This document shows, piece by piece, positions 1 through 8,577 of a stretch of 42,906 bases of DNA. Made by a program: the position numbers and the translations under genes. The notes beneath the pieces were generated by a model. It made no database searches, was not told the origin of the DNA, and saw only the letters and a program-made list of their open reading frames with translations. Every line of letters starts with the position of its first letter. Position 1 is the stretch's first letter. The stretch is from Planctomycetota bacterium (GTDB lineage: Bacteria; Planctomycetota; PLA2; JAEUHO01): assembly GCA_030066775.1 (NCBI GenBank), contig JASJAY010000001.1, forward strand, positions 68,612-111,517, in the 5' to 3' direction.

Positions 1-363
1 CATCTGGTCGTAGGAGATGACGAACGACTGGATCTGGACCTCGTCCTTGAACCCGTCGGGCCAGAGCGGCCGGATGGGCCGATCCGTCATGCGCATCGTC
101 AGGATCTCCTTGGGCCTGGGCGCGGCTTCGCGCTTCAGGAACCCACCGGGGATCTTGCCGGCGCTGTAGGTCTTCTCGCGGTAGTCGACCGTGAGGGGAA
201 ACCAGCTGATGCCTTCACGCGGCTTCGAGGTCGAGCAACCGGTGAGCACCATCGTTTCGCCGTACGTGACTACGGCGGACCCGGCCGCGAGCAATGCCAT
301 GCGGCCGGTCTCGATGCGCAGGGGCTTGCCCCCGACATCGATCGTCACAGAGTGAACGGACAA
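1..363 (-). CDS. pnp: Polyribonucleotide nucleotidyltransferase (PNPase), N-terminal part, cut by window edge
   Basis: Phosphorolytic 3'-5' exoribonuclease of mRNA decay, acting in the cytoplasm as a trimer. The 121 visible codons carry the classical first RNase PH domain start: a GRMALLAAGSAVVTYGET stretch, then FPLTVDYREKTYSAGKIPGG and a DRPIRPLWPDGF block, all typical of PNPase. The start is read as TTG at 363-361 because a perfect AGGAGG (374-369) sits 5 bases ahead and the family N-terminus (HSVTIDVGGKPLRIETG) begins right there; no ATG fits as well. It follows rpsO by 25 bases, the widely conserved rpsO-pnp order. The remaining roughly 580 residues (second RNase PH, KH and S1 domains) lie outside the window. 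Confidence 0.96.
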   Translation of the reverse strand, partial: MSVHSVTIDVGGKPLRIETGRMALLAAGSAVVTYGETMVLTGCSTSKPREGISWFPLTVDYREKTYSAGKIPGGFLKREAAPRPKEILTMRMTDRPIRPLWPDGFKDEVQIQSFVISYDQM

Positions 364-388
364 ATGTCCTCCTAGCTGCGACTTCCCA

Positions 389-658
389 TCAGCGGCGGAG
401 GCCGAGCTTCTCGATCAGCGCCCGATACTGTTTCGGGTGCTTCTTCGAGTAATAGCGGAGGAGGGCCGAACGACGGCCGACCAGGCGCAAGAGACCGCGC
501 CGGGTCGAGTGATCCTTCGGGAACTTCTTCAGGTGGTCCGTCAGATGACGGATGCGGTGCGTAAGCATCGCGACCTGGACCGGGGTCGAGCCGGTGTCCG
601 ACTCGCCCTGGCGAAACTCTTCGATGATCTCGGACTTGCCTTCGAACTTGACGGCCAT
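389..658 (-). CDS. rpsO: 30S ribosomal protein S15
   Basis: Primary 16S rRNA-binding protein of the small-subunit platform. The product is exactly 89 residues, the standard S15 length, with DTGSTPVQVAMLTHRIRHLT, the KDHSTRRGLLRLVGRR rRNA-binding block and the ending IEKLGLRR, all diagnostic. The reading frame stays open further upstream, but the ATG at 658 is the true start: it matches the family N-terminus and has a GGAGG six to seven bases ahead. It is followed by pnp 25 bases downstream. The 179-base leader between ruvX and this gene is A-rich and contains a strong inverted repeat, so S15 feedback control is possible but not shown. Confidence 0.97.
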   Translation of the reverse strand: MAVKFEGKSEIIEEFRQGESDTGSTPVQVAMLTHRIRHLTDHLKKFPKDHSTRRGLLRLVGRRSALLRYYSKKHPKQYRALIEKLGLRR

Positions 659-837
659 GGTGGCCTCCGTTGTCACCTCCGGACCAGGTTGCGGGCTGCG
701 CCGATCGGGCGCCCGCCCCGGAGCCGGGGTCAGCACGGGGAAGTGCGTTTGTTCTTCGTTGTTTTCTTCTACAAGCCGCGAATCGTAGCGGCATCCGAGG
801 CGCAAGCACGTTTTCCCTGGCCCCGGCGAATCGGGCC
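659..837 (-). promoter_or_regulatory. rpsO leader and probable promoter region
   Basis: No gene fits in these 179 bases. Read on the minus strand it holds an A-rich stretch (about 772-747, the least GC-rich patch I noticed in the window), then a perfect inverted repeat CCCCGG-CT-CCGGGG (729-716), then the rpsO ribosome-binding site. A TACGAT at 787-782 could be a -10 box, but I see no good -35 at 16-18 bases. The layout suits a ribosomal-protein leader with an own promoter; the autoregulation idea is inference. Confidence 0.35.
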
Positions 838-1260
838 TCAGCCGTTCTCGCGTAGATAGGCCAGGAGCAGGCCGCGGGCGGCCTCCTGGTCGATGAGCCC
901 GGAGCGACGCGCCTCGCGGAGGTCCATTCCACGGGCCTTGAGCGCCTGCTCCGCCTCCCAGGACGTGAGCGTCTCGTCGTGGAAGACGACCTCGGCCGGC
1001 AGCGTGTTCCCGAGCGCCGCCCCGAAGGACCGCGCCTCCCGGGAGATCTCCGACTCGTCCCCGCTCTCGTGGAGCGGCAGGCCGATCACGATCCGGTCCG
1101 GCTGGAGCGCCGCCAGGGCCTCCGCTACGCGCCCGGCGGCGGCCTCCGGCGTGGGGCCGCCCTCGACCGTCTCGAGGCCCCGGGCCGTGATGCCCATCGG
1201 ATCCGAGATCGCGAGCCCGATGCGCCGGCGGCCGTAGTCCACGGCGGCCACCACGGTCAC
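838..1260 (-). CDS. ruvX: RuvX/YqgF-family Holliday-junction resolvase-like nuclease
   Basis: YqgF/RuvX proteins have an RNase H fold and are linked to Holliday-junction resolution and to 16S rRNA 5' end maturation. The 140-residue product shows the whole family pattern: AVDYGRRRIGLAISD with D8, GLPLHESGDES (60-70), FHDETLTS (93-100) and the final DQEAA with D124. The start is GTG at 1260, whose GTGA overlaps the stop of manC by 4 bases, so the two genes are translationally coupled. Length is normal for the family. Which of the two proposed roles dominates here cannot be told from sequence. Confidence 0.93.
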   Translation of the reverse strand: MTVVAAVDYGRRRIGLAISDPMGITARGLETVEGGPTPEAAAGRVAEALAALQPDRIVIGLPLHESGDESEISREARSFGAALGNTLPAEVVFHDETLTSWEAEQALKARGMDLREARRSGLIDQEAARGLLLAYLRENG

Positions 1261-2348
1261 TGGAGCAGGTCCTCGCGTCCGCCGGTCTCGAGGCGCTTCA
1301 CCACGTCGCGAACCGCTTCGCCCTGGCCGCGACGGGTGACGAGCACCGTGTCGCCCGTGCGCACGACCACGATGTCCTCCACGCCGAGCACGGCCACGTG
1401 CCCGTCGATGGCGTCGACGACACAGCCCTTGCTATCGACCACCGTCACGTCGCCGCGCACGCGGTTGCCGTCGGCGTCCGGCTCGAGGTGACGCGCGATC
1501 GCGTCCCAGCTGCCGAGGTCGTCCCAACCCATCTTCACGGCGAGCGTCTCGACGTGCTCCGCCTGCTCCATCACGCCGTAGTCCACGGAGATCGCGGGCA
1601 TTTCGTCGTAGGCCGCGGCGAGCGCCTTGGCGAAGTCGCGCTTGCCGTATCGCTCGAACGCGCGCTCCATCGGCGAGGCGACCTCCGGCAGATGCGTGCG
1701 CACCGCGTGGATGAACACCTCGGGCATGAAGGCGAACGTCCCTCCGTTCCAGAGGAAGCCGCCGCCCTTGACGTAGGCCTTCGCGCGCTTGGCCGAGGGC
1801 TTCTCGACATACCGCGCGACCTCGTGGAAGCGCCCGACCGCACGCTCATCCACGAGCGCACCGAGCTGCAGGTAGCCGTAGCCCGTCGCCGGGTGATCGG
1901 GCAGGAGCCCCAGCGTCACGATCGAGCTGGAGCGGCGTGCGCGCGACGCCATGGCGGCCAGAGCGCGCCGGTACGTGCCCACCGGATGCACGTGGTGATC
2001 GGCGGGGACGACCAGCACCGGCTGCTTCGGCGCGTCCTGCCAGCCCGCGTACGCGATCAGCGCAACCGCGGCGGCTGTGTTGCGCGGCCGCGGCTCCCAC
2101 AGGCAGGCATCGACCGCCGCTTTCGACAGCTCGCGTCGGAACGGCTTCGCCAGGGCCTTGGGCGCGATCAGGCGCGGCGGCTCATCGGTGATGGAGCCCA
2201 CCCGTTCCAGGGTCAGGGCCAGCAACGAGCGCGGGTCGTTGCCGTCGAGGGCGAGCAGCTGCTTGGGGCGCGAGCGCCGGCCGGCGGGCCAGAAGCGGGT
2301 TCCGGAGCCGCCGGCCAGGATCCCGAGGGTGATCTTGGGCTTGGGCAT
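1257..2348 (-). CDS. manC: Mannose-1-phosphate guanylyltransferase
   Basis: Makes GDP-mannose from GTP and mannose 1-phosphate for glycan synthesis. The 363 residues contain the nucleotidyltransferase signature LAGGSGTRFWP (11-21) with RPKQLL, a VEKPSAKRA block, GFLWNGGTFAF, SVDYGVMEQ and GWDDLGSWDAI, all typical of ManC. It is the short single-enzyme form: the C-terminal mannose-6-phosphate isomerase domain of the bifunctional ManC/AlgA type is absent. It lies 58 bases downstream of a secreted TPR gene and overlaps ruvX. Other NDP-sugar pyrophosphorylases are less likely because of the GWDDLGSW and SVDYGVME motifs. Confidence 0.92.
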   Translation of the reverse strand: MPKPKITLGILAGGSGTRFWPAGRRSRPKQLLALDGNDPRSLLALTLERVGSITDEPPRLIAPKALAKPFRRELSKAAVDACLWEPRPRNTAAAVALIAYAGWQDAPKQPVLVVPADHHVHPVGTYRRALAAMASRARRSSSIVTLGLLPDHPATGYGYLQLGALVDERAVGRFHEVARYVEKPSAKRAKAYVKGGGFLWNGGTFAFMPEVFIHAVRTHLPEVASPMERAFERYGKRDFAKALAAAYDEMPAISVDYGVMEQAEHVETLAVKMGWDDLGSWDAIARHLEPDADGNRVRGDVTVVDSKGCVVDAIDGHVAVLGVEDIVVVRTGDTVLVTRRGQGEAVRDVVKRLETGGREDLLQ

Positions 2349-2406
2349 CGCGCGGACGATACACCACGCGAGGCGCAGGACGCATGGCGCATCCCCGCCG
2401 AAGTCG

Positions 2407-3375
2407 CTACTTGTCGGCGGGCGTCTCGTCCTTCACGCCGCCGAGGCGCTTGATCCGCGGGAGGCGCTCCGGTTCGCTGTCCCGGATCCAGCCCATGTCC
2501 TTCAGCTGGTTCCAGGCCTTGGCGAACCAGGGCGTCGCCTCGTCCTTGCGGTCGAGCAGGAGCAGGCACTCGCCGATCTCCTCGTAGACGAAGCCGTCCT
2601 CCTGCTCGAGCTGCTCGTACACGGCGAGCAGCTCGCGCTGCATCGCGAGCGCGAGGTGCGCGCGCCCGAGCTCGCGCAGCTGCTTCGCCACGGACCACTT
2701 CGCGATGCGCGTGCTGCGGCTGTCGGGGGCGCGCGCCTGGCGCCAGAGCCAGCCCTTCGTATGCACCTCCAGCGCCTTCTCGTACTGCTTCGCCTCGTGG
2801 TACGTCCAGCCGATGTTGTTGTAGAGCGCGCCGAGCCAGCGCATGGCGCGCGGGGCCTTGGACGCCTCGGCGTACTCCATGGCCTTGACGTTCCACGCGA
2901 GCTTGCCCTTCGTGTCGGGCGCCGCGATGCCGAGCATGTGCGCCGCGTCGACCGCCAGGCCGTGGGCCTTGATCTCGCGTGCCAGGTCCCAGGCCGCCTC
3001 GAACAAGGGCATCGCCTTGGCCGCCTGCTTCGAGGAGTTCAGCGTGCGTCCGCGCTCGAGTCCGTAGCGCACGCGCGCGAACGGCGTGTCCTTGGTCAGC
3101 GCCTGCTCCACCCCGTCGAGCACCGCATGGGCGGCGTCGAACTTCTTCTGCAGGCCGAGGGTGCGCGCCAGCTGGGTCTGGACCTGCAGCCGGTAGGAGA
3201 GGTCCGCCTTCGCCTCGTCGCTCTCGAGCAACGCCCGGAAGCGCTTTTCCGTGGCGGGCACGTCGCGGAAGTCCCAGACCTCGCCGAAGTCCGCCAGCTC
3301 GTCGGCGTACGCCGTCCCGGACAGGAGCAGCAGGGCCACCAGCAAGCCCGTCAGGACGGATCGATGGATGCGCAT
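2407..3375 (-). CDS. Exported TPR-like repeat protein of unknown function
   Basis: A 322-residue protein with a signal peptide (hydrophobic residues 7-18, probable cleavage after A24 in AYA-DE). The mature part is all alpha-helical and looks like degenerate tetratricopeptide repeats, with alternating small and large hydrophobic residues (ALYNNIGWTYHEAKQYEKALEVH is the clearest unit). Such repeats bind proteins; no enzyme motif is visible. The start is placed at the ATG at 3375 because GGGAGGTA lies 5 bases ahead; an in-frame ATG at 3396 would add seven residues and has no such site. It may be co-transcribed with manC. Confidence 0.8.
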   Translation of the reverse strand: MRIHRSVLTGLLVALLLLSGTAYADELADFGEVWDFRDVPATEKRFRALLESDEAKADLSYRLQVQTQLARTLGLQKKFDAAHAVLDGVEQALTKDTPFARVRYGLERGRTLNSSKQAAKAMPLFEAAWDLAREIKAHGLAVDAAHMLGIAAPDTKGKLAWNVKAMEYAEASKAPRAMRWLGALYNNIGWTYHEAKQYEKALEVHTKGWLWRQARAPDSRSTRIAKWSVAKQLRELGRAHLALAMQRELLAVYEQLEQEDGFVYEEIGECLLLLDRKDEATPWFAKAWNQLKDMGWIRDSEPERLPRIKRLGGVKDETPADK

Positions 3376-3538
3376 AGGGGTACCTCCCGGGCCCATGATG
3401 CACGGTTCGCGGCCTGCTGCAGAGCCCGGAAACTGGGGCTCGCCAGGTCAGGTGGCAAGTCTGGCGGCGCGCGCGCTCCTTCTCCGTGAATCGGTCCCGT
3501 CCTCGGGGCGGGCCGGAACCCACAGCCCCGGAGCCCTC
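3376..3538. promoter_or_regulatory. Divergent intergenic region between TPR gene and beta-helix lipoprotein gene
   Basis: 163 bases without a gene that must hold promoters for both directions. On the plus strand I see GGCAAGTC (3454-3461), resembling the CCGGCAAGTTC found before two other secreted-protein genes, and a CGGGGC...GCCCCG pair whose 3' arm overlaps the CGGAG that serves as ribosome-binding site for the gene at 3539. No convincing -35/-10 pair could be assigned. Confidence 0.3.
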
Positions 3539-4522
3539 ATGCGCCCCTCCCTCCGACATCACCTCGCGCTCGTGCGCCTTGCTCTCCTTCTGACCCTCGC
3601 CCTCGCCACAGCCGCCTGCGGCGGTGGGTCCGTCGTGATCGGCGGCGCGCCGGACTACTACGTCGACGTCGCCATCGGCAGCGACGCCAACGACGGCTCA
3701 GCGGCCGCCCCCTTCAAGACGATCACGCGCGGCCTCGAAGCTGCGGCGTTGGGCAGCACCGTGTACGTCGCGCCCGGCATGTACGACGCCGTGATCGGTG
3801 AGTCGTTCCCGCTCGAGATCCCGACCGGGGTCCGCCTGATCGGCGACCAGCCCAACAAGGGCAACGGGCCGATCCCGACGGTCATCTTCGGCGGCGCCCT
3901 CGTGCCCGGTGAGGTCGAGGCGAACACCACGGCCGCCGTGCTGCCCGGCATGGACGTGGCGATTGGTGGCTTCGTCATCCACAACCCGCTCACGTTGCAG
4001 GGAATCCGGCACACCGGCGTGATCGTGGATCGGATGAGCGTGCGCGTCCGGCACTGCACCATCGAGCACAACATGGACGACGGCATCCGGTTCCTCGGCG
4101 GCAGCGGGTTCGGTCACGTGCACCACAACCTGGTCCGCCACAACACCGCGGGATTCCACTTCGCCGGCGGCGGTGGGCTGATCCGGTTCGACAACAACGC
4201 GCTGAAGCTGAACGACTTCGGCGCCGTCGTGAAGGCGGACTTCGTCGACCTGGGCGGAGGCGGCGCGGGTAGCGAAGGCAACAACATGATCGCCTTCAAC
4301 AGCGACGCGGACCTCGTGGTCCATCCCAACATCCACGTGGATGCCCAGGACAACCAGTGGAACCACATCCCGCCGACGAGCCACACGGAGGGGGAGTCCG
4401 CGCAGATGCCGAGCGGCGTCGATCATTGGCTCCTGAGCGATTCCGCGTACGTGGAGGCCAACGGTGCCGGCCTCGCCCTCCTCATCACCTGGGTTCCGCC
4501 CTACGTTCCGATCGATCCCTGA
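3539..4522 (+). CDS. DUF1565 / parallel beta-helix lipoprotein
   Basis: A 327-residue lipoprotein: basic N-terminus, hydrophobic run, and a lipobox ending in TAAC with C27, so probably anchored in a membrane facing the periplasm or surface. Residues about 38-130 match the DUF1565 pattern (YYVDVAIGSDANDGSAAAP, FKTITRGLEAA, GSTVYVAPGMYD), which opens many right-handed beta-helix proteins. The middle has short beta-helix turns such as VRVRHCTIEHNMDDGIRF and FDNNALKLNDFGAVV. The fold is shared by pectate lyases and adhesins, but no catalytic set is recognisable, so a structural or carbohydrate-binding role is only a guess. The ATG at 3539 has CGGAG just ahead. Confidence 0.82.
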   Translation: MRPSLRHHLALVRLALLLTLALATAACGGGSVVIGGAPDYYVDVAIGSDANDGSAAAPFKTITRGLEAAALGSTVYVAPGMYDAVIGESFPLEIPTGVRLIGDQPNKGNGPIPTVIFGGALVPGEVEANTTAAVLPGMDVAIGGFVIHNPLTLQGIRHTGVIVDRMSVRVRHCTIEHNMDDGIRFLGGSGFGHVHHNLVRHNTAGFHFAGGGGLIRFDNNALKLNDFGAVVKADFVDLGGGGAGSEGNNMIAFNSDADLVVHPNIHVDAQDNQWNHIPPTSHTEGESAQMPSGVDHWLLSDSAYVEANGAGLALLITWVPPYVPIDP

Positions 4523-4533
4523 TCCCCTGCGGT

Positions 4534-4592
4534 GTCTCCACTCGGGTCCGCGGCGCAGTTGAGCCCCTGCCGCCGCCCCGCGGCCCGGAGAC
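4534..4592 (+). promoter_or_regulatory. Possible stem hiding the ribosome-binding site of the 4598 gene
   Basis: TGTCTCC (4533-4539) is the exact reverse complement of GGAGACA (4587-4593), and that second copy is the ribosome-binding site of the small secreted protein starting at 4598. Pairing would block translation initiation. The GC-rich loop in between could fold in other ways, so this is a candidate only. A similar GTCTCC/GGAGAC pair occurs before the gene at 23690. Confidence 0.3.
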
Positions 4593-4597
4593 ATCCC

Positions 4598-4810
4598 ATG
4601 CGCCTCGCCCTCATCGCCCTGGTTGCCCTGATCCTCGCTGCCCCCGCGGCCGAAGCCGGGCCCCGAGGCGGCCGCAAGGCGGGCCGGGCTCCCGCCCGCA
4701 AGCGGATCTTCTCGCCCGGCTCCCAGGTCCTGAAGCTGCCCAAGACGAAGCCGGGCGGCCGCCCCGCTGGGCTCCTGGAGCACGAAGGCATCTACTGGCT
4801 GCGTCGTTAG
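4598..4810 (+). CDS. Small basic exported protein
   Basis: A 70-residue product with a clean signal peptide (hydrophobic 3-15, cleavage after A20 in AEA-GP) and a strongly basic mature start (GPRGGRKAGRAPARKR). The rest reads SPGSQVLKLPKTKPGGRPAG and ends EHEGIYWLRR. I recognise no family. The ATG at 4598 has GGAG 7 bases ahead and follows the beta-helix lipoprotein by 75 bases on the same strand. Its TAG stop (4808-4810) overlaps the TAA stop of the convergent AsmA-like gene (4809-4807), so the two genes meet in the four bases TTAG. Being short and unmatched, it could still be spurious, but the signal peptide argues for a real gene. Confidence 0.6.
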   Translation: MRLALIALVALILAAPAAEAGPRGGRKAGRAPARKRIFSPGSQVLKLPKTKPGGRPAGLLEHEGIYWLRR

Positions 4811-7800
4811 CGGAACCAGCGCGGGACGCGGCGGCGAGGCAGCTTGCGCGGGCCGGTGCCCTCGAAGTCGGAGCCGAAGTCGATGCCGAGCGCGGGTAAC
4901 GGCAGGAGCTCGGTCTGGGCGTTGCTGATGTCGCCGTGTACGCGCACGGCGTAGAGCAGCTCCTCGCGCAGCACGCCGCCAACGACGTCGCCGATGACGG
5001 GCAGCTGCATCACGCCGGGCAGCACGAGGCTCTTGATGAAGTCGGGCGTGAAGTACAGGTCGACGACGCCCGTCGTGTCGAGTGTGCCGCGCCCCGGCAT
5101 CTCGAAGAGCGGGCCGGCGAGGTCGATGCGCTTCAGCTCGAAGACCTCGTCCTTCAGGACGAACTCCACGTCCGCGCTCTCGAACTGCGGGCGGTTGTCC
5201 GAGTTCAGGATGCGCGCGCCCATCGCGAAGATCGTCGCCACGAACGGCAGATCGCCGAGCGAGCCGTTGCGGATCCGGACGGTGCCGGCGGCGGTCAGAT
5301 CGCGCAGCGTCTCGCCACGGCTCTGGAAGCGCACCTCGGCGTTGCCGATGCCGCTCACCGGCGCGCCGGTGGGGGCGAGGTCCTCCTGGAGCTTGGCGAG
5401 ATCGAAGTCGGTGATGCGCGCGGCGCCCTCGAACGCGGTCGGCTCGCGCGTGTGCACGAAGACGTGGCCTTGGAACGCACCGTCGGCGACGCGGGCGGTG
5501 ACGGGATCCGCGCGCAGGATGCCGTCCTGCCACGAGAGCGGCGTCGAGAGCGCCGCGACGCGCACGCCCTCGATCTGCCCGCGCACGTCGATCAGGCGGC
5601 CGTTGCCGCCCTCGCCTTCGCCGAGGCGCAGGCGGTCCACGTGGACCGTGCCGTAGAGCTCCGTGAGCTCGACGCCCACGTCGATCGAGAACCCCTGCAG
5701 CACCACGCGGCCGCCGAGCAGCGTGCCCGCCTCATCCGTGCTGATCGAGAGCGGGGCGAGGGTCAGCGCGCCGCGCGGGCCGTCGCTCACCGGCACCCCT
5801 TCGGGCACCACGAGGCTCAGCGGCCCCTCCAAGCGGACAGGGCCCGTTCCGGGCGCCACGACCTTGAGCCCCTTGCTGGAGAGCAGCCGGTCCTTCGTCC
5901 ACGAGGTGATGATCTCCGCGGCGCCCGACGAGATCATGTCGAGCACGCCCTCGGTCGGCTCGAACGCGTCCATGCGCAGCTCGAACGTGCCCTGGAGCGC
6001 GCCGCCTTCCCCGCGCGGGATGCGCGCGTCTTCCATCACGATCGTCAGCCCTTCGGTCTGGACGTCCACGTTCGTGACGGCGATGGCGTCCGGGCCGACG
6101 TGCACCTTCTCGCCCGACACGTGCACCACGCCCGCCTTGGGCATGCGCACGTCCACGTCGACGTTCGTTGCCGTGAGCTCGAGATCGAGAGGCGAGTCCG
6201 GTCCGGGCTCGCGCGTGATCTTCGCTTTGAATCCGAGGCGCCCCCCGGGCTCGAAGCGCATGCCGTCCGGGAGGAGGTTGCCGTCCGGCGTCAGGTGCGT
6301 GAGGCCGGCCAGGAGCGACGACGTCAGGCGCACCGGTTCGGCATCGATGGTCAGGTCCCAGCGCCCGTCCGGCCCGCCGAGCATGGTCCCGGTCGCCGTC
6401 GTCGGGCTGCCGAGCAGCTTGCCGCTCACGCCCTCGAACCGCACCTCGTCGCCCTTCACCTCGAGCTTGCCCGAGAGGTCGGCGAGCTCGATGGGGGCCG
6501 GACTCTCGGCGGCATCGAGCCGGATCGAGGCGCCCTTGAGCGTGGTCGTCAGCTCCATCGGCTTTGGATCTGCGCGCAGCGGGATGGATGCCACCACGTC
6601 GGCGCGCCCGCGCGGCTCGAGCCAGGCCCATACCGGAGCAAGGCCGTCCTTCGTCTCGTCGGCCGTGAGGATCGTGCGCGTCAGCGCTCCCGCCAGTGGC
6701 ACGCCGTCGGCCTCGATGAACAGGCGACCCGTGTCCTCGTGGCCGATGATCTCGGCCTTCGCGCGGATCGGGGCGCCCTCGAGCCATCCCGTGACGTCGA
6801 AGGCGATGCGTCGTCCGCGGCGGTGGTTCCCCTCGCCTTCGCCCGGCAGCACCGGGCGCTCCACGATGATCGTGCCGCGCACGTCCTCGACGGGCATCGG
6901 GAACGGCGCGTACTTGAACTGCTCACCCTCGAGCTGGAGTCGGATCTCACCCTTCGCGAAGCGGTCCGTCCCCGGGATGCGGATCACGTCGATCTCGACC
7001 TTGTCGAGGATGCCCGCGAGCTGGAACGTGTCGAAGATGCCGGCGAACTCGCTGCCCGCGACGGCGCGCTCGAGGTCTTCGTCGACGCGCATGTTGACGA
7101 CTTCGACCGTGAGGCGGATGTCCGTGCCCTGGTCCGTGAACAGGATTCGACCGGTCTCGCCGCCGTCCCAGCTCTTCTTGTCGCGCCCGCGGAGCGTGAC
7201 CTCCGCACCGCGGTGGAACCCGACGATGTCCTCGAAGTAGACCTTGCCCGGACGCAGGAATGCCCGGCCGGTCGCCTGCTCCACGAGGTAGGGGAAGCCC
7301 TCGCGCGAGCCGTCCTCGGTCAGGTGGCCGACGAACTCGAAGCTCGTGTCCTCGAGCACGACGTCGACGCTCCACTCGATCTCGCCGTCCTCGTCGCGCG
7401 TGACGGTGCCCTTCGCGTCGACGATGCCCTTGGGCGAGAACTGGTCGAAGAGCTCGGCGCCTTCCTCGCCCAACGCCCGGCGCACGGCATCGTCCTCGAG
7501 GTTCAGGTCGTCGATCGTGAAGTCGATCCGCATCGCGCCCGTCGCGTGCTTGATCCAGCCCGTGGCCTGCACGCGGCCGCCCGCCATCTGCGTGACGAGC
7601 GTGTCGATGCGTACCTGGTCCTGGTCCACGAGCAGCTTCATCGCGCCGCGTCCGAAGAGCTCCTGCAGCTGCTCCTTGGTCGTGGCCTCGATCGTCTCGA
7701 TACCCGGGATGTCCTCGACCTGCACCTCGACGTCGGCGTCCCACTCGATGCTCATGTCGAGGTCGCCGTCGATGGGGCCGGAGAGGGTCACGCCCAGCGT

Positions 7801-8577
7801 GCCCGACTTGATCGACTCCTGTCGCAGCGGGGCGGCGACGGTCTCGGCCAACAGGGCGAGGAGGTTCGGCGTGAGCGTGACGTGCTCGATGTCGACGCGC
7901 AGGTCGAGGGTCCGGCGCGTCATGTCCACGCGGCCGCTGATCTTGAGCGGCTCGTCGTCCTGGCCCAGCTCGCGCGTGAAGACCGTCCCGCTCACGCGGA
8001 GTCTCCCGCCGCGCTCCGAGCGCACGCGCAGGCTCTCGACGTAAAGCACGAGGACCGCCGCCTCCGAGAAGCGCGTGGAGCCGGGCATCGAGCGCACGTA
8101 GAGCCACGCGTCGTCCAGGGTGAGCTCGGGCGGCGGCGCGTTGCCGCGTGCCTGGGGCATGTCGAACGTGAAGTCGGAAGCGATGCCGTCCGCCGTCTCC
8201 CGCAGCATGATCCGTGCGCCCTCGATGGAGACGGAGCGCAGCGCCACGGCCCCCGTGCTGAGCGCCAGCGTGTCCTGGCGGATCTCCACGGTGCGGGCAG
8301 TGAAGCCGTCGATCGCGCGCGGCTGCTCGCCGGGACGCGTCGGCGCGGTGCGCAACCCCTGTTGGCTAGGCACCCGGAGGTCCTGGATGCGGACGCCTTC
8401 GACGAGGTCGACGTCGAGCTCCGCGTAGCGCATCTCGTCGCCGAAGATCCGACGCAGGGGTTCGGCGGCCAGGTCCTCCATGGAGAGCGTTGCGGGCTGG
8501 GGGAGGTCCGCCCAGTACGCGTAGCCGACACCGACCACGAGCAGCAGGAGGGCGGCCTGCAGCAGGCGGAGGGTCAT
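4807..8577 (-). CDS. Large AsmA-like (TamB/YhdP-type) envelope protein
   Basis: A 1256-residue protein with one N-terminal membrane helix (residues 3-20) and then an almost uninterrupted series of short beta-strands with repeated ARITDFDLA, GTVRIRNGSL and AEVRFQSRG-like units, as in AsmA-family proteins. The last 250 residues fit an AsmA-like C-terminal region (DGAFQGHVFV, GRGTLDTTGVVDLYFTPDF, AVRVHGDISN). The chain ends in a basic tail. AsmA-clan proteins form a long hydrophobic groove across the periplasm that carries phospholipids to the outer membrane. The ATG at 8577 shares ATGA with the alr stop, so the genes are coupled. Exact subfamily is uncertain. Confidence 0.85.
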   Translation of the reverse strand: MTLRLLQAALLLLVVGVGYAYWADLPQPATLSMEDLAAEPLRRIFGDEMRYAELDVDLVEGVRIQDLRVPSQQGLRTAPTRPGEQPRAIDGFTARTVEIRQDTLALSTGAVALRSVSIEGARIMLRETADGIASDFTFDMPQARGNAPPPELTLDDAWLYVRSMPGSTRFSEAAVLVLYVESLRVRSERGGRLRVSGTVFTRELGQDDEPLKISGRVDMTRRTLDLRVDIEHVTLTPNLLALLAETVAAPLRQESIKSGTLGVTLSGPIDGDLDMSIEWDADVEVQVEDIPGIETIEATTKEQLQELFGRGAMKLLVDQDQVRIDTLVTQMAGGRVQATGWIKHATGAMRIDFTIDDLNLEDDAVRRALGEEGAELFDQFSPKGIVDAKGTVTRDEDGEIEWSVDVVLEDTSFEFVGHLTEDGSREGFPYLVEQATGRAFLRPGKVYFEDIVGFHRGAEVTLRGRDKKSWDGGETGRILFTDQGTDIRLTVEVVNMRVDEDLERAVAGSEFAGIFDTFQLAGILDKVEIDVIRIPGTDRFAKGEIRLQLEGEQFKYAPFPMPVEDVRGTIIVERPVLPGEGEGNHRRGRRIAFDVTGWLEGAPIRAKAEIIGHEDTGRLFIEADGVPLAGALTRTILTADETKDGLAPVWAWLEPRGRADVVASIPLRADPKPMELTTTLKGASIRLDAAESPAPIELADLSGKLEVKGDEVRFEGVSGKLLGSPTTATGTMLGGPDGRWDLTIDAEPVRLTSSLLAGLTHLTPDGNLLPDGMRFEPGGRLGFKAKITREPGPDSPLDLELTATNVDVDVRMPKAGVVHVSGEKVHVGPDAIAVTNVDVQTEGLTIVMEDARIPRGEGGALQGTFELRMDAFEPTEGVLDMISSGAAEIITSWTKDRLLSSKGLKVVAPGTGPVRLEGPLSLVVPEGVPVSDGPRGALTLAPLSISTDEAGTLLGGRVVLQGFSIDVGVELTELYGTVHVDRLRLGEGEGGNGRLIDVRGQIEGVRVAALSTPLSWQDGILRADPVTARVADGAFQGHVFVHTREPTAFEGAARITDFDLAKLQEDLAPTGAPVSGIGNAEVRFQSRGETLRDLTAAGTVRIRNGSLGDLPFVATIFAMGARILNSDNRPQFESADVEFVLKDEVFELKRIDLAGPLFEMPGRGTLDTTGVVDLYFTPDFIKSLVLPGVMQLPVIGDVVGGVLREELLYAVRVHGDISNAQTELLPLPALGIDFGSDFEGTGPRKLPRRRVPRWFR

